NCBI GenBank assembly: GCA_028274465.1
Contig: CM051455.1
Location: 43,789,129 to 43,853,128 of the forward strand
DNA length: 64,000 bases
Origin: Plantago ovata
Lineage: Eukaryota; Streptophyta; Magnoliopsida; Lamiales; Plantaginaceae
Reading direction: 5' to 3'
The notes under the pieces are model-generated. The model made no database searches and had not been told where the DNA came from. It saw nothing but the letters and a program-made list of their open reading frames with translations. How positions within the stretch are numbered: position 1 is the first letter of the stretch; every line of letters starts with the position of its first letter. A program made the translations under genes and the position numbers. Positions 34,220 to 45,711 of the stretch are shown in pieces.

Positions 34220-36480
34220 ATGTAGCTAGTGATTAGTATTCTGTATTCATGAAAAAAGTTATTCGAATCCATTTTGTTTGAAACTAATCAGAAGTCTGAA
34301 CGACATGCTGGAATATACTGAAGGAATATCTAACAAGTTGCTAGAAAGTTGAAACTGATCTAAAGTTCTAACCACTTGATCTTTGAAAACGTCATTCTTT
34401 CATTGTACAATCTTAGATATTTTGGACTATGGAATGATGAAAACCCAAAGATGATCAATCTTGAAAGTAATATATATATAAAAGGCTAGGGCAAAGATCC
34501 TGGAAGCTGTGAAATTTCTATGATCGAGCTCCTAAAGTATTCATCACATTCACATTCATTCAGGACATCCAATTGTCCTCACATTCATTCAGTACCAAAC
34601 ATGCTGCTAAATGCGTAGATGCTACGAACGTACTGTACATCAGGATAAATGATAATTGGTTATCCTTAATCAGGCATGGAGTTAGGACTCATATATATCT
34701 AATTGCAAACATATAAATCACCGGAAATTCCTTGGGTAAACCATAAATTTCCCGTTCGACTTCTTTTTTTTAATGATTTTATTATGATATTCCAACTTTC
34801 TAAAATGTGTAAATGCCAATTGTCATATGTGTCATGGAGTAAGGACTCATATCTCTTTCTGGAACTTTATGTAATCTTTGCCTTTTGCAAGTTTTGCCGT
34901 ATCTTTATGTTCCATGCTCGGATTTGGGATGTGCAAATGATGAAGAAAAAGGCATACTAATGTTGTCAATCTGCAAAATGGTCCATCTCCTAAATGACTA
35001 GCTAGGTTCTGGATGTGTGTTTAATCGAATGTCTTGATTTATTGATAGAGGGGTAATAGTTATGGTCTAAATTTGTGACTCACATAAGATTGGAGCTCTC
35101 AGCATGTTTTTGGTAACTACTAACTACTAACTAGGAAACATGGTTGAAATTTTATGAATGTATCATAAAGTTCCGGTTTCTTGTCACAAACAACTGTTAT
35201 AATATCCCACAACACTAACACTTGTATAAGGTTTTTTTTTTTTCTTTTTTTTTTCCCGAAACATATACAAGTTGAATAACCTTATAATAGCACCTTAACA
35301 AAGGTTTTATAAGTGTTTTTTTTCTTTTTGAAATGGCATATCTAACTACTCTACACTACTACTTTACCACCTATAACTCCAAATACACCTATACCAAACT
35401 TATGGCTCCGCCAGGGTTCGACCTCTCCGGCCTTTTAAAGGTGTTATTGTCCCAGTTCAACATGGTATCAGAGCAAATGTTGATAATAGGTGCCCGCCGG
35501 CTGGTCTTTTAAGGTGTGACTACGCTTATTGCACGATATAGCTTCCACTATTCCAGATGGATGTGGCAATGTCCAGAGGTGCTCGAGTCTTCACAAAGTG
35601 AAGGCATTTTGCTCAAAGTACCTCTGAGCTGGAGGGTGATGCGGTAGATGATGGTGTGTTGTTTTAGAAAATATTTACCTTGACCACCAGGATTTCAATT
35701 AGTTTTGTAAACCATGTGGCTAGAAATGATCCACAACCACAATTAAGTGTGTGGGTCACAAGCAATCAAATATTTATTGTGGATTAATGAAAAAGTTATA
35801 GACCTGTCTACATAACAATTTTCATTTTTCTTTTATTAATTTTTTTATAAGGGGCTGGCTATTCTCTAAATTTTTTTAGAGGTGTATTCAAGCCACACAA
35901 GTTATGAATCTATACCATACACTAGAATTTACTCTAGGATGGTAAAGGATGTTAGCTTATGGCTTCTAATTAGTCCTTAGCGGATAGGTCCGATAGGAGC
36001 TAAATATTATTAATAATAACAATTTAATTACATCAAGGGATGAGGACATCCCACGAAAGTTCAGAAGCAATTAGGAGAAAACTTGCCCTAGATATCTAGC
36101 AATGCCAATGGCACGATAAGCTTCATTTACAATTTTAGAAATGCTAGAGTCCACAAGATGGAAATTTAGCAAATCACAAAAGCAGTTGTTAATCTTTCGA
36201 TTCTTCTTTGAGATGAGCATTGAGTTGTGCTCTTGCTAAATAGTATTTCTGAAAGTTTGTTGTGTAGCAAGAAAAATCACTTTATTATCCTCCCATTAGA
36301 ACCTGTAACAAAGTAAACAAACATCTCCAAGTTTCCCGTTAGTCAATCAATGCAAAAACAAAATTTAGATCGTAAAGATGCTCCATATTCTATACGGTGA
36401 TTAAAGCATAATGCTCGCATCTAAAAGCAGGTGGTTCATGACTTAATTAGAAAGATGCTCAAATATTGCATGTTTCTCAA
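34220..36480. other. Intergenic stretch, no gene seen
   Basis: AT-rich. It contains TGGTATCAGAGC at 35463-35474, a Copia/TRIM-type primer-binding sequence in a context of old LTR debris. No coding region is attached. Confidence 0.55.
35395..35680 (+). mobile_element. Old Copia/TRIM-type LTR debris (tentative)
   Basis: The primer-binding sequence complementary to initiator tRNA-Met (35463-35474) follows AGTTCAACA, as at the end of an LTR. No second LTR or coding region could be delimited. It is a degraded fossil fragment. Confidence 0.35.
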
Positions 36481-39310
36481 CCAAGATATAGGAACATCAC
36501 TTCTCCTACGTACATATAACAAATATCTTTACAACTAAAATCACCAAAGTCTTATCTGACCGTCTGTGAGTCATACTCTCGGATTTGCTTTCTTTTCACC
36601 AGTTTGGATTCATTCCTGGCAGACGTATACATGATTGCATCGCTCTTGCTTCTGAAGGTGTGAATAGCTTGGGGAATCGTTGTAGGGAAGGCGACATGGT
36701 TCTCAAGATTGATATCCGGAAAGATTTTGACACGTTGAACTGGGACTTTATTCTGGAAGTGTTGAAGATTATGGGTTTCTCTAAAACTTTTATGGCTTGG
36801 ATTCGTTTTATTCTACATTCGGCCAGACTATCGGTACTGACCAATGGCTCCCCAGAAGGATTTTTCAGTTGTTCACAAGGGGTTCTTCAAGGGGACCCAC
36901 TCTCTCCTCTTCTCTTTTGTTTAGCAGAGGAGGTGTTCAGTCGACTATTGACTCATGCGGCATCCTCAGGGGAGATTTCTCCTTTACTTTTGGGTCGTCA
37001 CATTGATTTTCCTTCTCACTTACTCTATGTCGATGATGTTATCATTTTTTGCAGGGCCACTACAAGTAATTGTAGATCGATTTTGAGGCCGCTCAATGAC
37101 TACAAAGTTTGGTCAGGTCAACATTTCAATCCACAGAAGTCCCGTGTTTACTTTAGCACTTCTATTTCATCAGCTCGTTCTCGTAGAATGAGTCGCATTT
37201 TGGGTATTACTACGGGCTCACTGCCTTTCATGTACCTAGGCGTCCCGCTTTTTGTTGGGGTGCCTCGTAGGAGACATTTGCAAGCCATTGCAGATGGTAT
37301 TATAGCCAAGTTTGCTCGATGGAAAGGCACTTTCTTATCTATGGTTGGGCGAATTTTCCTGGTGCAATCTGTGATTCAAGGTGCTTTTGTACACTCCATG
37401 ATGATTTATAGATGGCCGAAATCACTTCTTTTGCAGCTTGAGAGGCATATAAGAAACTTTGTGTTTACGGGAGACATTCTTAAGAGGGGCGTGGTGAAGA
37501 TTTCTTGAAAACATTGTTGTGCACCTAAATCTGAGGGTGGGATTGGTCTTCGTTCAATGGTGGCAGCCAACAAGGCCTTTATCTCACGACTCTCATGGGA
37601 TATCATGAATCATACAGCTCTGTATTTGAGCATTTTGCGGGATCGCTTTTGGCTAATGCTCAACTACGCACTTATGTCCGTTCTTCAGTTTGGTTTGGTT
37701 TCAAAGATTGCTATTCAACTCTACTTAATGGTTCCCGTTGGTTGATAAGTACAAACTCTAGAATACGGTTTTGGCTTGATAATTGGTTGGGATATTGTAT
37801 TGCGGATAGGATACACATTCCTGAGCATCTTCGACACCATTACGAGTTTTCTATTGCAGATTATGTTCTTGATCATAATTGATATTTAACTCCCGAGTTT
37901 ATTGAGACTTATCCAGATATTGCGAATGATATTCGTTCATATAGTTTAGCCCCTCCCGACGAAGATAATCGGATCTGGTCATATTCGGTTGATGGCTCGG
38001 CTTCAAGTGCCATTTTCTATCAACATCCTCGTCCCTCATTCCCTACGGTTTCATGGGAAGATTGTATATGGGCTGCTTTTATCCCTCCTCGACGCTCGAT
38101 CACTGTTTGGAGGGCTATTCACAATAGGCTGCCTACTATGGACCACCTTAGGGAAATTGGTTTTGTAGGTCCATCAATCTGCATTTTCTGCATGTCCTCT
38201 GAGGAAGATGTGGATCACATATCGGTGAGATGTCCTTTTATTCAGAATATTTGGTCTCGTTTGTTTGATATCTTTCATCTACATTTTCCAGATTGCTTAG
38301 CTTCAATGAATTGATGTTATATTCAATGTCTCGGAAGTTCAGCTCGCAGGTGAAGATGCTTTGGCGCCTTGCTTCTATCACCCTCATTTCGCTTCTCTGG
38401 TCAGTGCGCAACCACTGGATTTTTTATTGGAAACAATTTACGCAATGCTCTATCTTTCATTCACTTCTGAGTTTGACTCACGAGCATAGAATGTTGTTGC
38501 CGGGTACTATGTACAATCACAAGAGGATCTCTTCACCCTTCACACTTTTTGCATTCCAGGGAGATCTCAGATCGGTCCCGTAATTACTGAAGTTCATTGG
38601 GTTCTGCCATCTAGAGGTTGAATTAAGTGTAATGTCGATGGTAGTGCAAAAGGCGCCCCAGGGGAAGCTACAACTGCTGGAGTATTTAGCGATGAGGTAG
38701 GCACTGTTTTGGGCTGTTTTGTGAAGCATCTTGGTTGCCTCCATGCATTTGAGGCAGAATTAGTGGCAGCCATGCTCGTGATTGAGTTTGCGCATAACCA
38801 AGAGTGGCATAAGCTTTGGATTGAGACTGACTCTACTTATGTGGAAGGTCTCATTAGTGCACGATCTACCAATGTGCCATGGAAGTACATGAATCGGTGG
38901 CTTTTGTCTCTTTCAATGCTTCACGCTATAGAGTTAAAGGTTACTCATATTTATTGGGAGGGCAATGTTGTGGCTGATATTCTCTCCAATCACCATACAC
39001 AAGGCTTTTGGCTTCATCAGATTGATAGTATTCCGGATCAGGTGGCTCGGGACGCTTCCGACCAACCTTACTTTAGATTCATGCAACGTTAACACTCAGA
39101 CACTCTTTTTCCCATTCATAGGTTTTTTCCACTGGGTTTTTCTATGGATGGGGTTTAACGAGGCCCGTGGTTACAACCAGGATTCACTTTTCCTGGGTTT
39201 AGACTTTTTGCTTTCGATTATTCTTTGAGTCCGTTTGTGGACTTTCATCTTTGTATTTGCTACTTTGTAACAGTTCCTCTTTTATTTATCTGCACAATTA
39301 ATAACACAGT
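36480..39310 (+). mobile_element. 5'-truncated plant L1-type LINE with C-terminal RNase H
   Basis: The reading starts inside the reverse transcriptase (around 36522, KITKVLSDRL). It continues HQFGFIPGRRIHDCIALASE, VLKIDIRKDFDTLNWDF, SQGVLQGDPLSPLLFCLAEE, the catalytic YVDDVIIF and YLGVPLFVGVPRR, an open frame of 307 codons ending at 37508. A zinc-binding region follows (about 37970-38290; ITVWRAIHNRLPTMDHL, CIFCMSSEEDVDHIS). Then comes an RNase H domain (about 38620-39090; CNVDGSAKGAPGEA, EAELVAAMLVIEF, IETDSTYVEGL), ending at 39092. In-frame stops and a frameshift lie between the parts, for example TGA in place of the Trp of KISW at 37506-37508, so it is inactive. The endonuclease and ORF1 are missing, which is typical 5' truncation. 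Confidence 0.92.
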
Positions 39311-42300
39311 TTTGCTTAGTTGCAAAGTTTTTCTCATTATACACACATTTTTAGCCCAGAGAGATACAAAATAGAATGGGAGGGAGCAGTACCTCATTCT
39401 ATCACATAGCAAACAACAATCAAGGGAGGGAGATAGAATACACTAAAAAAATATAGGTCTTGGGAGTAGTAGACCTTGATCGATATAATTCCAGAGATAA
39501 GTAATTGGAATGTATATGGCTCCCAAGCATAATATCACCACGAGAGAAAGGAGATAAAGTGAGAATGTAATCAGTTGAAGAAAGGCGCGCCACACTTGCA
39601 CCTCCTGACCATCGGTCTTTTCCATTTACTTCCCAGTTGTCGCACCAAGTTAGCATTAGCATGACATTCTTTTTTTTTTTTTTTTTTTTTCTGCAATACA
39701 AATACCATAAGCCAATGCAAAACAACCCCATTAGTGTTAGAATCTGTATGTGTTTACAAAATAAGTCAAGTTCCCAATAATCAAGATATTCAAGGCTAAC
39801 TTCACTCTCCCGGGTTCAAGCTACTAGTTTTTTAGTGCATCAAAGAGTCATGATTAGCTAGCTTGCAGTCGGCAGCTACATTTTCTTATCTATAAATATG
39901 AAGTATAATTTACCATCATATTTTTGCTCAATTGCCTCATTTAATCTATCCTAAATGACTTTTCTAACAAATATATTACATGATTGGGTTTTATTGATTT
40001 TACACGAGAGTCGCCGTTGGTGTAATTTTAAAAATTTTCAATGGGTGATATATTATAATCATTTTTTGTCCACAATAGTGGCGTTTCCTTGTCATGTTTG
40101 GTTTTTATTGACTTTTGGATGAGAAGTGTCTTTGGGGTGATTTTTAACTTTTCAATATATTTACATATTTTATATATTATCAGTTTATATATTATTATCA
40201 ATTCCACTTTTTCTTTATATCAGTCACTTAGAAACATTTCTTTTGATACAGATTGTTGTGTGCACTGTGTGTTGTGCGATATATTGGTTTGCCACAAATT
40301 AAAATAATACAATCACACTTTCAGAACATCTGAAGATCAAACAATAATTATTGCACTTCTTTTATGTTGTTGTGTACACTGTGTGATGTGCGATATGTTG
40401 GCTACCACAAACTAAAATAATATAACCAGATTTCCAGAACATCTCAAGATCAAACTATAATAATATAATACAATATTTCATTTCTCAATATTAACTTTAA
40501 TAAATGCTCTGAACATTTGAATTCATGGGTATGCTCGTCTTCAGTGACAAGAGATCTGGGATTTTCTGTGGATAAGTATTGTCTCGAATAGTTTGGAACG
40601 TGATGTAAAAATTTCAAACCGAAAAAGGACGTATGCATGAACTTATGCGATCAACCTGATAGACGTCGTTATACTGACGGTGTGATGTGCAATATGTTAC
40701 CTGCCAAGCTAGTATTACAACAAAATTAGCATAATTGGAAACTCTGAATATTTGTTGTGCAACATATAATCAACTTCATAAAGTACCGGGACGATGAAGA
40801 CCCGATGCACCATTTTTTAGATAAAAAAAAAAAAAGAAGAGTAAAATATACTCATAAAAGTGATGTAAATGGATTAAATATGAAAAATACATGGGGATAG
40901 TTGGGATAGCTTTTTACATAAAAAAAAAACTACATCTATGTACAATCATATACCACCATCACATCAACGATGACTTTTCGTAAAAAATTAAAGGTGATAA
41001 AAAGCTAACATGACCGGCTAGCAAACTAAAAAACACTAATAATCATGGATAAAAATTTGTTACAATATATTATCATTGAAAATTTTAAAAATCACACTTA
41101 TGAAACTTCTAGTCTAAATCCGATAAAAGCAATCATATAATAAATTTGTTAGTAGAGTCATTGCGAGAGATTAAATGTTTATTAGTCTTTGTTACTATTT
41201 GACTACTAGAGTCATATAGTAGATTAGTTTTAATGTCATAATTCTAGTGAGTATGTACAATAAAATTACAGAGAGCAATTATAGAGAAGAATCTGTCGTG
41301 GGGTTAGTATTCCAAGGTTATTTAAGCTAATACATCTCCACCACGCCAAAAGGTATAAGTTTCGTCTAACCCAAGGGGAATCACTCGGTTTTGGTAGTAC
41401 TGTTCTTGAAAATGAAAGATATCTATATCTCAGTTTATGTCGAGAGTTCCAGTGATGATTTGTATTAATATTAATTTTGTGACTTCTGTAACCTTCCAGA
41501 ATCAGGCATGAGTGGCATAGTAGCCAAACTTCCAAAGGTAGATGTGTTTTGTTTATCAATCTTGTACCCAAACTTATTTTCTTGGTCTGATCGAGTTGTG
41601 TATATTATAGGTTTATGTGTCTTATGTACGCTTAAAGTTTAGAAGCTGACTGAGGCTGTGAATTTAAGTTGTTTTGCAAACACTTTTCCAACTTGTGAAA
41701 AAAAAAAGTACCATAATTCATGTTAAAGGATTGAATTTTAGAAATAGTGTTTCACTGTTTTGTCACTTTTACGGTTTTGCGTTACTATTGAATGAAAATA
41801 TAAATTCAAACGAACTTTTAACTTTTTAGAAGTATAATTTTTTTGGTAATATTAATATTAGTAATTTAATAATTTTACATATAAAACCATAAGAATACTA
41901 CATAGATCAACATTAAGACATGTATATGGTAGCATTAAAATTTAGAGATTATTACACTTAAGGAGTCTCTTGCGAGCTCTAATAACATAAAAAAATATTA
42001 TTAGATCAACAATTACATTTAATTCATGAATTTGAATGAAAAACAAATTATCAATAATTCCAATTTTCCAATTTCTCTTAAACAACATCCTCAATAGTTT
42101 CAACCAAAAAAAAAAAGATTGGAAACAATGAAACAAAAATGATAATAAGAAAAAAAAAAAAAAAAGCAACACTCCAATCAACTGCTCCAATCGGGGCTTT
42201 GTTGCTCCGATCGGAACAATCTGGCAGAGCTCGAGTTCTGCCCACATCTTGTGGAGCTTAGCTCCACCAAAATGGTGTAGCTCAGTGTGAATATTATGTT

Positions 42301-42510
42301 TTATTTTTACAATTTTTTAAATAACTCTATCTTTTTTGTTTTTCGTTATTTTTTTTTTTTACTTAAGGCTTGTTTGATTTGCAGCTTAAGAGCCAATGAT
42401 AAAGTTGTAAATATGAGTCAGTCAACCTAATGGGGTCTATATTATGTTTTTAGGGACGCCAATATGTAACTAAAAGAAAAAAGGAATACATACTAGTACA
42501 GTGTTCAGAT
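39311..42510. other. Intergenic stretch, no gene seen
   Basis: AT-rich with several A or T runs. A minus-strand frame of 60 codons at 39443-39625 encodes a hydrophobic peptide (LYLLSLVVILCLGAIYIPIT) but has no recognised family and no support beyond being open. Confidence 0.55.
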
Positions 42511-42511
42511 C

Positions 42512-42572
<61 letters not shown>
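42512..42572. repeat. (ATT)n microsatellite, about 20 units
   Basis: An uninterrupted TTA/ATT trinucleotide tract of about 60 bp, likely variable in length between individuals. Confidence 0.95.
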
Positions 42573-42575
<3 letters not shown>

Positions 42576-42588
42576 CTAAATTCTATTA

Positions 42589-43681
42589 TCACGTAAAGTT
42601 GAAATGGAGTCTAGCAACAAGTTGTGCTCCCACCACTTTTTGTATACATAAACTCAGTCCATGGAAAAGAAAAACACCACTCTTAGCATTATTGGAGTGA
42701 CTACTGGAGATATGCTTGAGGCACAAAAGTACATCCAATGCCTCCTTGTCGAGCTCCCCAAACGTAGAGAAAGCAAAAGGGAAGAATGAGTAACCGTTTT
42801 CTGCACACTTGGACGAATACTTCTTCTTTTTCGTTTCTACGGCTTTTTGCAATGCCACCCCAGGAGCCCATGTACTCACCCCACCACCAGCAAAAGGAGA
42901 TATACCAGTGACATCCAGACATGCGTCTTTGCCGCGTGACCAATTGAACAACAACAGGTCAGCATGTGAGTTCATGCTCGTCCTCAGAGAGAAAACCCAT
43001 ATGGGCCTCCTTCCGCACAACAACACCAACTTTGGAACAGATATCAACCAAAGTATCACGCACAAGGTTGTGTCGGAACTTCACACCCACGTCACTGGAA
43101 CAGTGAACAACATGGTCACCCCACTAGTCCATCTGGGTCACATTACAACTCGAGCAAAGGGTACCGTCTAAGAACAAAGGGACCGCTAGCCGATAGCCTA
43201 TCAATGGAATGGTGAACAAGAAATCATGTGCATGTGGAGCACGAATACAACTGAGTAAAGCAACTTGACGTTGGCTTAAATTGTATTGTGACGCAAGTTG
43301 AGCCTCAATGCCACCAAAATAGCACTTTGCCAATGCCTTCATCAATTGGGGGGCAAGAGGGCTAGTGGTGACAGAAAGAACATCAACATTGTAAAAAGCC
43401 GTAAAACCGTCAGGAGCAAACTCAAAAGAGGGTCCAGAAGAGATAATACCAGAATTCGATAGAATCCTATCCTGCAAAGTGATGGACTGTAAGCGGGAGG
43501 CAAGTAAGGCATAACGAATAACATCTTCAACACACAAGATACCGAGGCCACCTAATCTGATGGGAAGAGTGGCAAGCCTCCATTGCCAATCCCCAAAATC
43601 AGGCCCTGAACTAGTAACAATATTCTCCAAAGTGATACGTAATGCATGATCAAACTGAGCCTGAGCATCTCCAAGAGACAA
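42589..43681 (-). mobile_element. Remnant of a non-LTR retroelement with restriction-like endonuclease
   Basis: The minus-strand reading begins after the RT core with DWQWRLATLPIRLGGLGIL, a block that follows RT in a plant-wide family of RT-like proteins. Next come a zinc-knuckle-like cluster CSSC...HVVHC (about 43140-43095) and RHNLVRDTLVDIC. The last part is RKEAHMG, HADLLLFNWSRGKDACLDVT and then GVGAQLVARL. The spaced E, D, D-x-T pattern fits the PD-(D/E)XK nuclease of R2/NeSL-type non-LTR elements, where a CCHC knuckle precedes the nuclease and IDVT is common. An in-frame TAG follows QMD near 43124 and a frameshift falls between KEAHMG and HADLLL. The RT core is absent. The family name is from memory; the nuclease assignment is inference. 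Confidence 0.6.
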
Positions 43682-43825
43682 GGGAGGGATATTATTGCTT
43701 TAGTTCAGGTTTAGGTTCATTGTGTATAAAGTTCAATTTAGTTTAGTTTTATTAAATTAAGTCTAATTCAGTTTAGGCTTTTTCAAACAAATCAAACATA
43801 GTCTAACTTGATTAATTGTTCAGAT

Positions 43826-45060
43826 ATTAAAAGTCTAACTTTAAAAATTTTAAGTAGGAAAAGTGTAAATGCGATGATAGATTTGATATAAAATGTACTT
43901 TCTTTCTTACGATATTTATTACCCCTCGGTTTTGGTTTGGGTAATAGGGATGAGCACCATGGTAATGATAAAAAATTAATTTAACCGATTACCGTACCGT
44001 TCGTGAGTGGTTAAGTATTTATCTAATCGTTTACCACCAAAAAAATGCATGGTAATAAAAAAATAGTAATGGTACGGGTGGTACGATGGTAACCGTTCAT
44101 ATATTATAAATGAAAAAAAAAAAGTAGTCAAAACAGATTTGGTCAAACCGGAGCGCTTACTTGGGTTACAAGTAGTCAAAGCAGAATGCAAGTTTTTAAA
44201 TTCTTCATGTCAAATGTCTTATTGTGGCAAATGCTCTTGATGCAGGCAAAAAAGCATCTTTGAGCAACTTTCTCAAGTTGTTATGCTCTATTGAACTAAA
44301 CTAGGTAGTGATCAGCTTTAGAGAAGAAAAAGAAAATCCGATGGTGTTGAATTCTCAGTATTTTGGTTCTCTTTTCGTAATTACAAAAAGTTGCCAAGGC
44401 TTTAGGCGAAAATGTTGATGTGCTGTTGGCAAGGGAGATGAATCTCAAAAATGTCCGTTTTGAATACAAACAAGATCCATATTGGCGGCAAGCATACCAA
44501 AGAAGATCTAAAGAAGAATGGAACCATATCCGTTTGGCTTGAAGTCAAGGCACTTAAGTTCGACGCACAGGCCAGAAGTTGAGCTTTGAAATTCTTATCA
44601 AGCTCCTGAGGGGCATGAAGACCGATGAGGCTGTGGTTGAGCAACTTGAAGCCCAATTGGCTACGGTTCTAGATGTTTACGAGGCCTGTCTGACCGAATG
44701 CAAGTACTTGGCAGGAGACTCCTACACACTTGCTGATCTTCATCACGTTCTTCAACTTGTTCAAGACTAAGGTCAAGAGCTTGTTCGAGGACCACCCCCA
44801 CCTTAGCGCCTAGTGTCAGGAGATCTTGGCTCGCCCGGCGTCAGAGAAGGTTTATGCGGCGCTGAGTGATGAGATTTGGATGAAATTATTGGCGTTTTTT
44901 CATTTGTTCTTTTTGCTTTTGGTGTTTAATTTGGTTCCTCTCACATTTCCAACAAAAATGACATTTTCTTGTTGTTATGCCTTGTTTATTTTCATTTACA
45001 TTAGGTTTCCAAACCTGCAGGCTGCAGTAGCAATGACTATATGAAAATTGAATGGACCAA
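43826..45060 (+). repeat. Diverged duplicate of the GST locus
   Basis: 43826-43950 resembles 32376-32475 (shared AGTCTAACTTTTAAAAATTT-like text, then AAGTGTAAATG and GATGATAG). 44487-44960 resembles GST exon 3 and its 3' flank (33350-33850). 44985-45060 resembles 34125-34215. The order and orientation match the intact locus, so a segment of about 1.8 kb was duplicated in direct orientation. Exons 1 and 2 are absent from the copy, apparently replaced by unrelated sequence at 43951-44475. Confidence 0.7.
44487..44880 (+). pseudogene. Broken GSTF copy (exon 3 only)
   Basis: Close in sequence to exon 3 of the intact GST at 33322-33764. Exons 1 and 2 are missing, so there is no glutathione-site domain. 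Relative to the intact copy, the start of exon 3 has lost about 26 bases after GCATACC, one base is missing near 44566 (GACGCACAGG for GATGCAGCAGG) and eight bases are missing after CATCACGTTC near 44752. The Trp codon near 44813 is TAG (GCCTAGTGT for GCCTGGTGT). It cannot make a GST. Homology continues through the 3' UTR, which shows genomic rather than processed duplication. Confidence 0.92.
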
Positions 45061-45711
45061 GAAAAAGACTTAAATTTACCCGTGCTCATTGCTAGATATG
45101 CCATGATGATGCCATATGCACTGCTCGTAAACCAGAGTTGGGGAAAATCTGTGTCACTCCTTACTTTAGCTCCAAATATTGCCAAGTTGAAATTTGTCTC
45201 GAGAGCTTTCTAGGTAGCTATTAGTTTCCCCATGGATCCAAAGTGGGTATAGTTTGATGGGACCGAGTAGCTTTTACTATCTCAAATACCAATTAGTTGG
45301 TGAATATCAATATTCACACATTAGCCGAAACAACTAATTGAAATTTTAGAAGTAAATTAACTGTTCTGATGATTACTAACTAGTAACTACAACATTTCAC
45401 AACATCTTGCATAATACTGCAGAATGTTCAACATTTTCATACTTGATCAATCAAGTTTAGATAAACACAAAACATAATTCATGAGTTACACAGTATAATG
45501 ACAGAATACGGTCCCGACAGAATACATGCTTTTTGTTTTACAAATGGGACAAAATACTAATCTTACATGATCTCAATTCTCAACCAAATATTACAACACT
45601 GACAATATCTCCCATCCAAGATCTGGTACGCTGACAATATCGTGCCAACAGAAGAGGCACTCAGAGTCAGATGCACACAGAGGCCAGCTTCCGTAACGAT
45701 ACTAATTCGAA

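Noticed and set aside
42809-43171. 120-codon plus-strand ORF
   Set aside because: It is the antisense shadow of the retroelement remnant read on the minus strand.
44402-44656. 84-codon minus-strand ORF
   Set aside because: Antisense shadow overlapping the broken GST copy.
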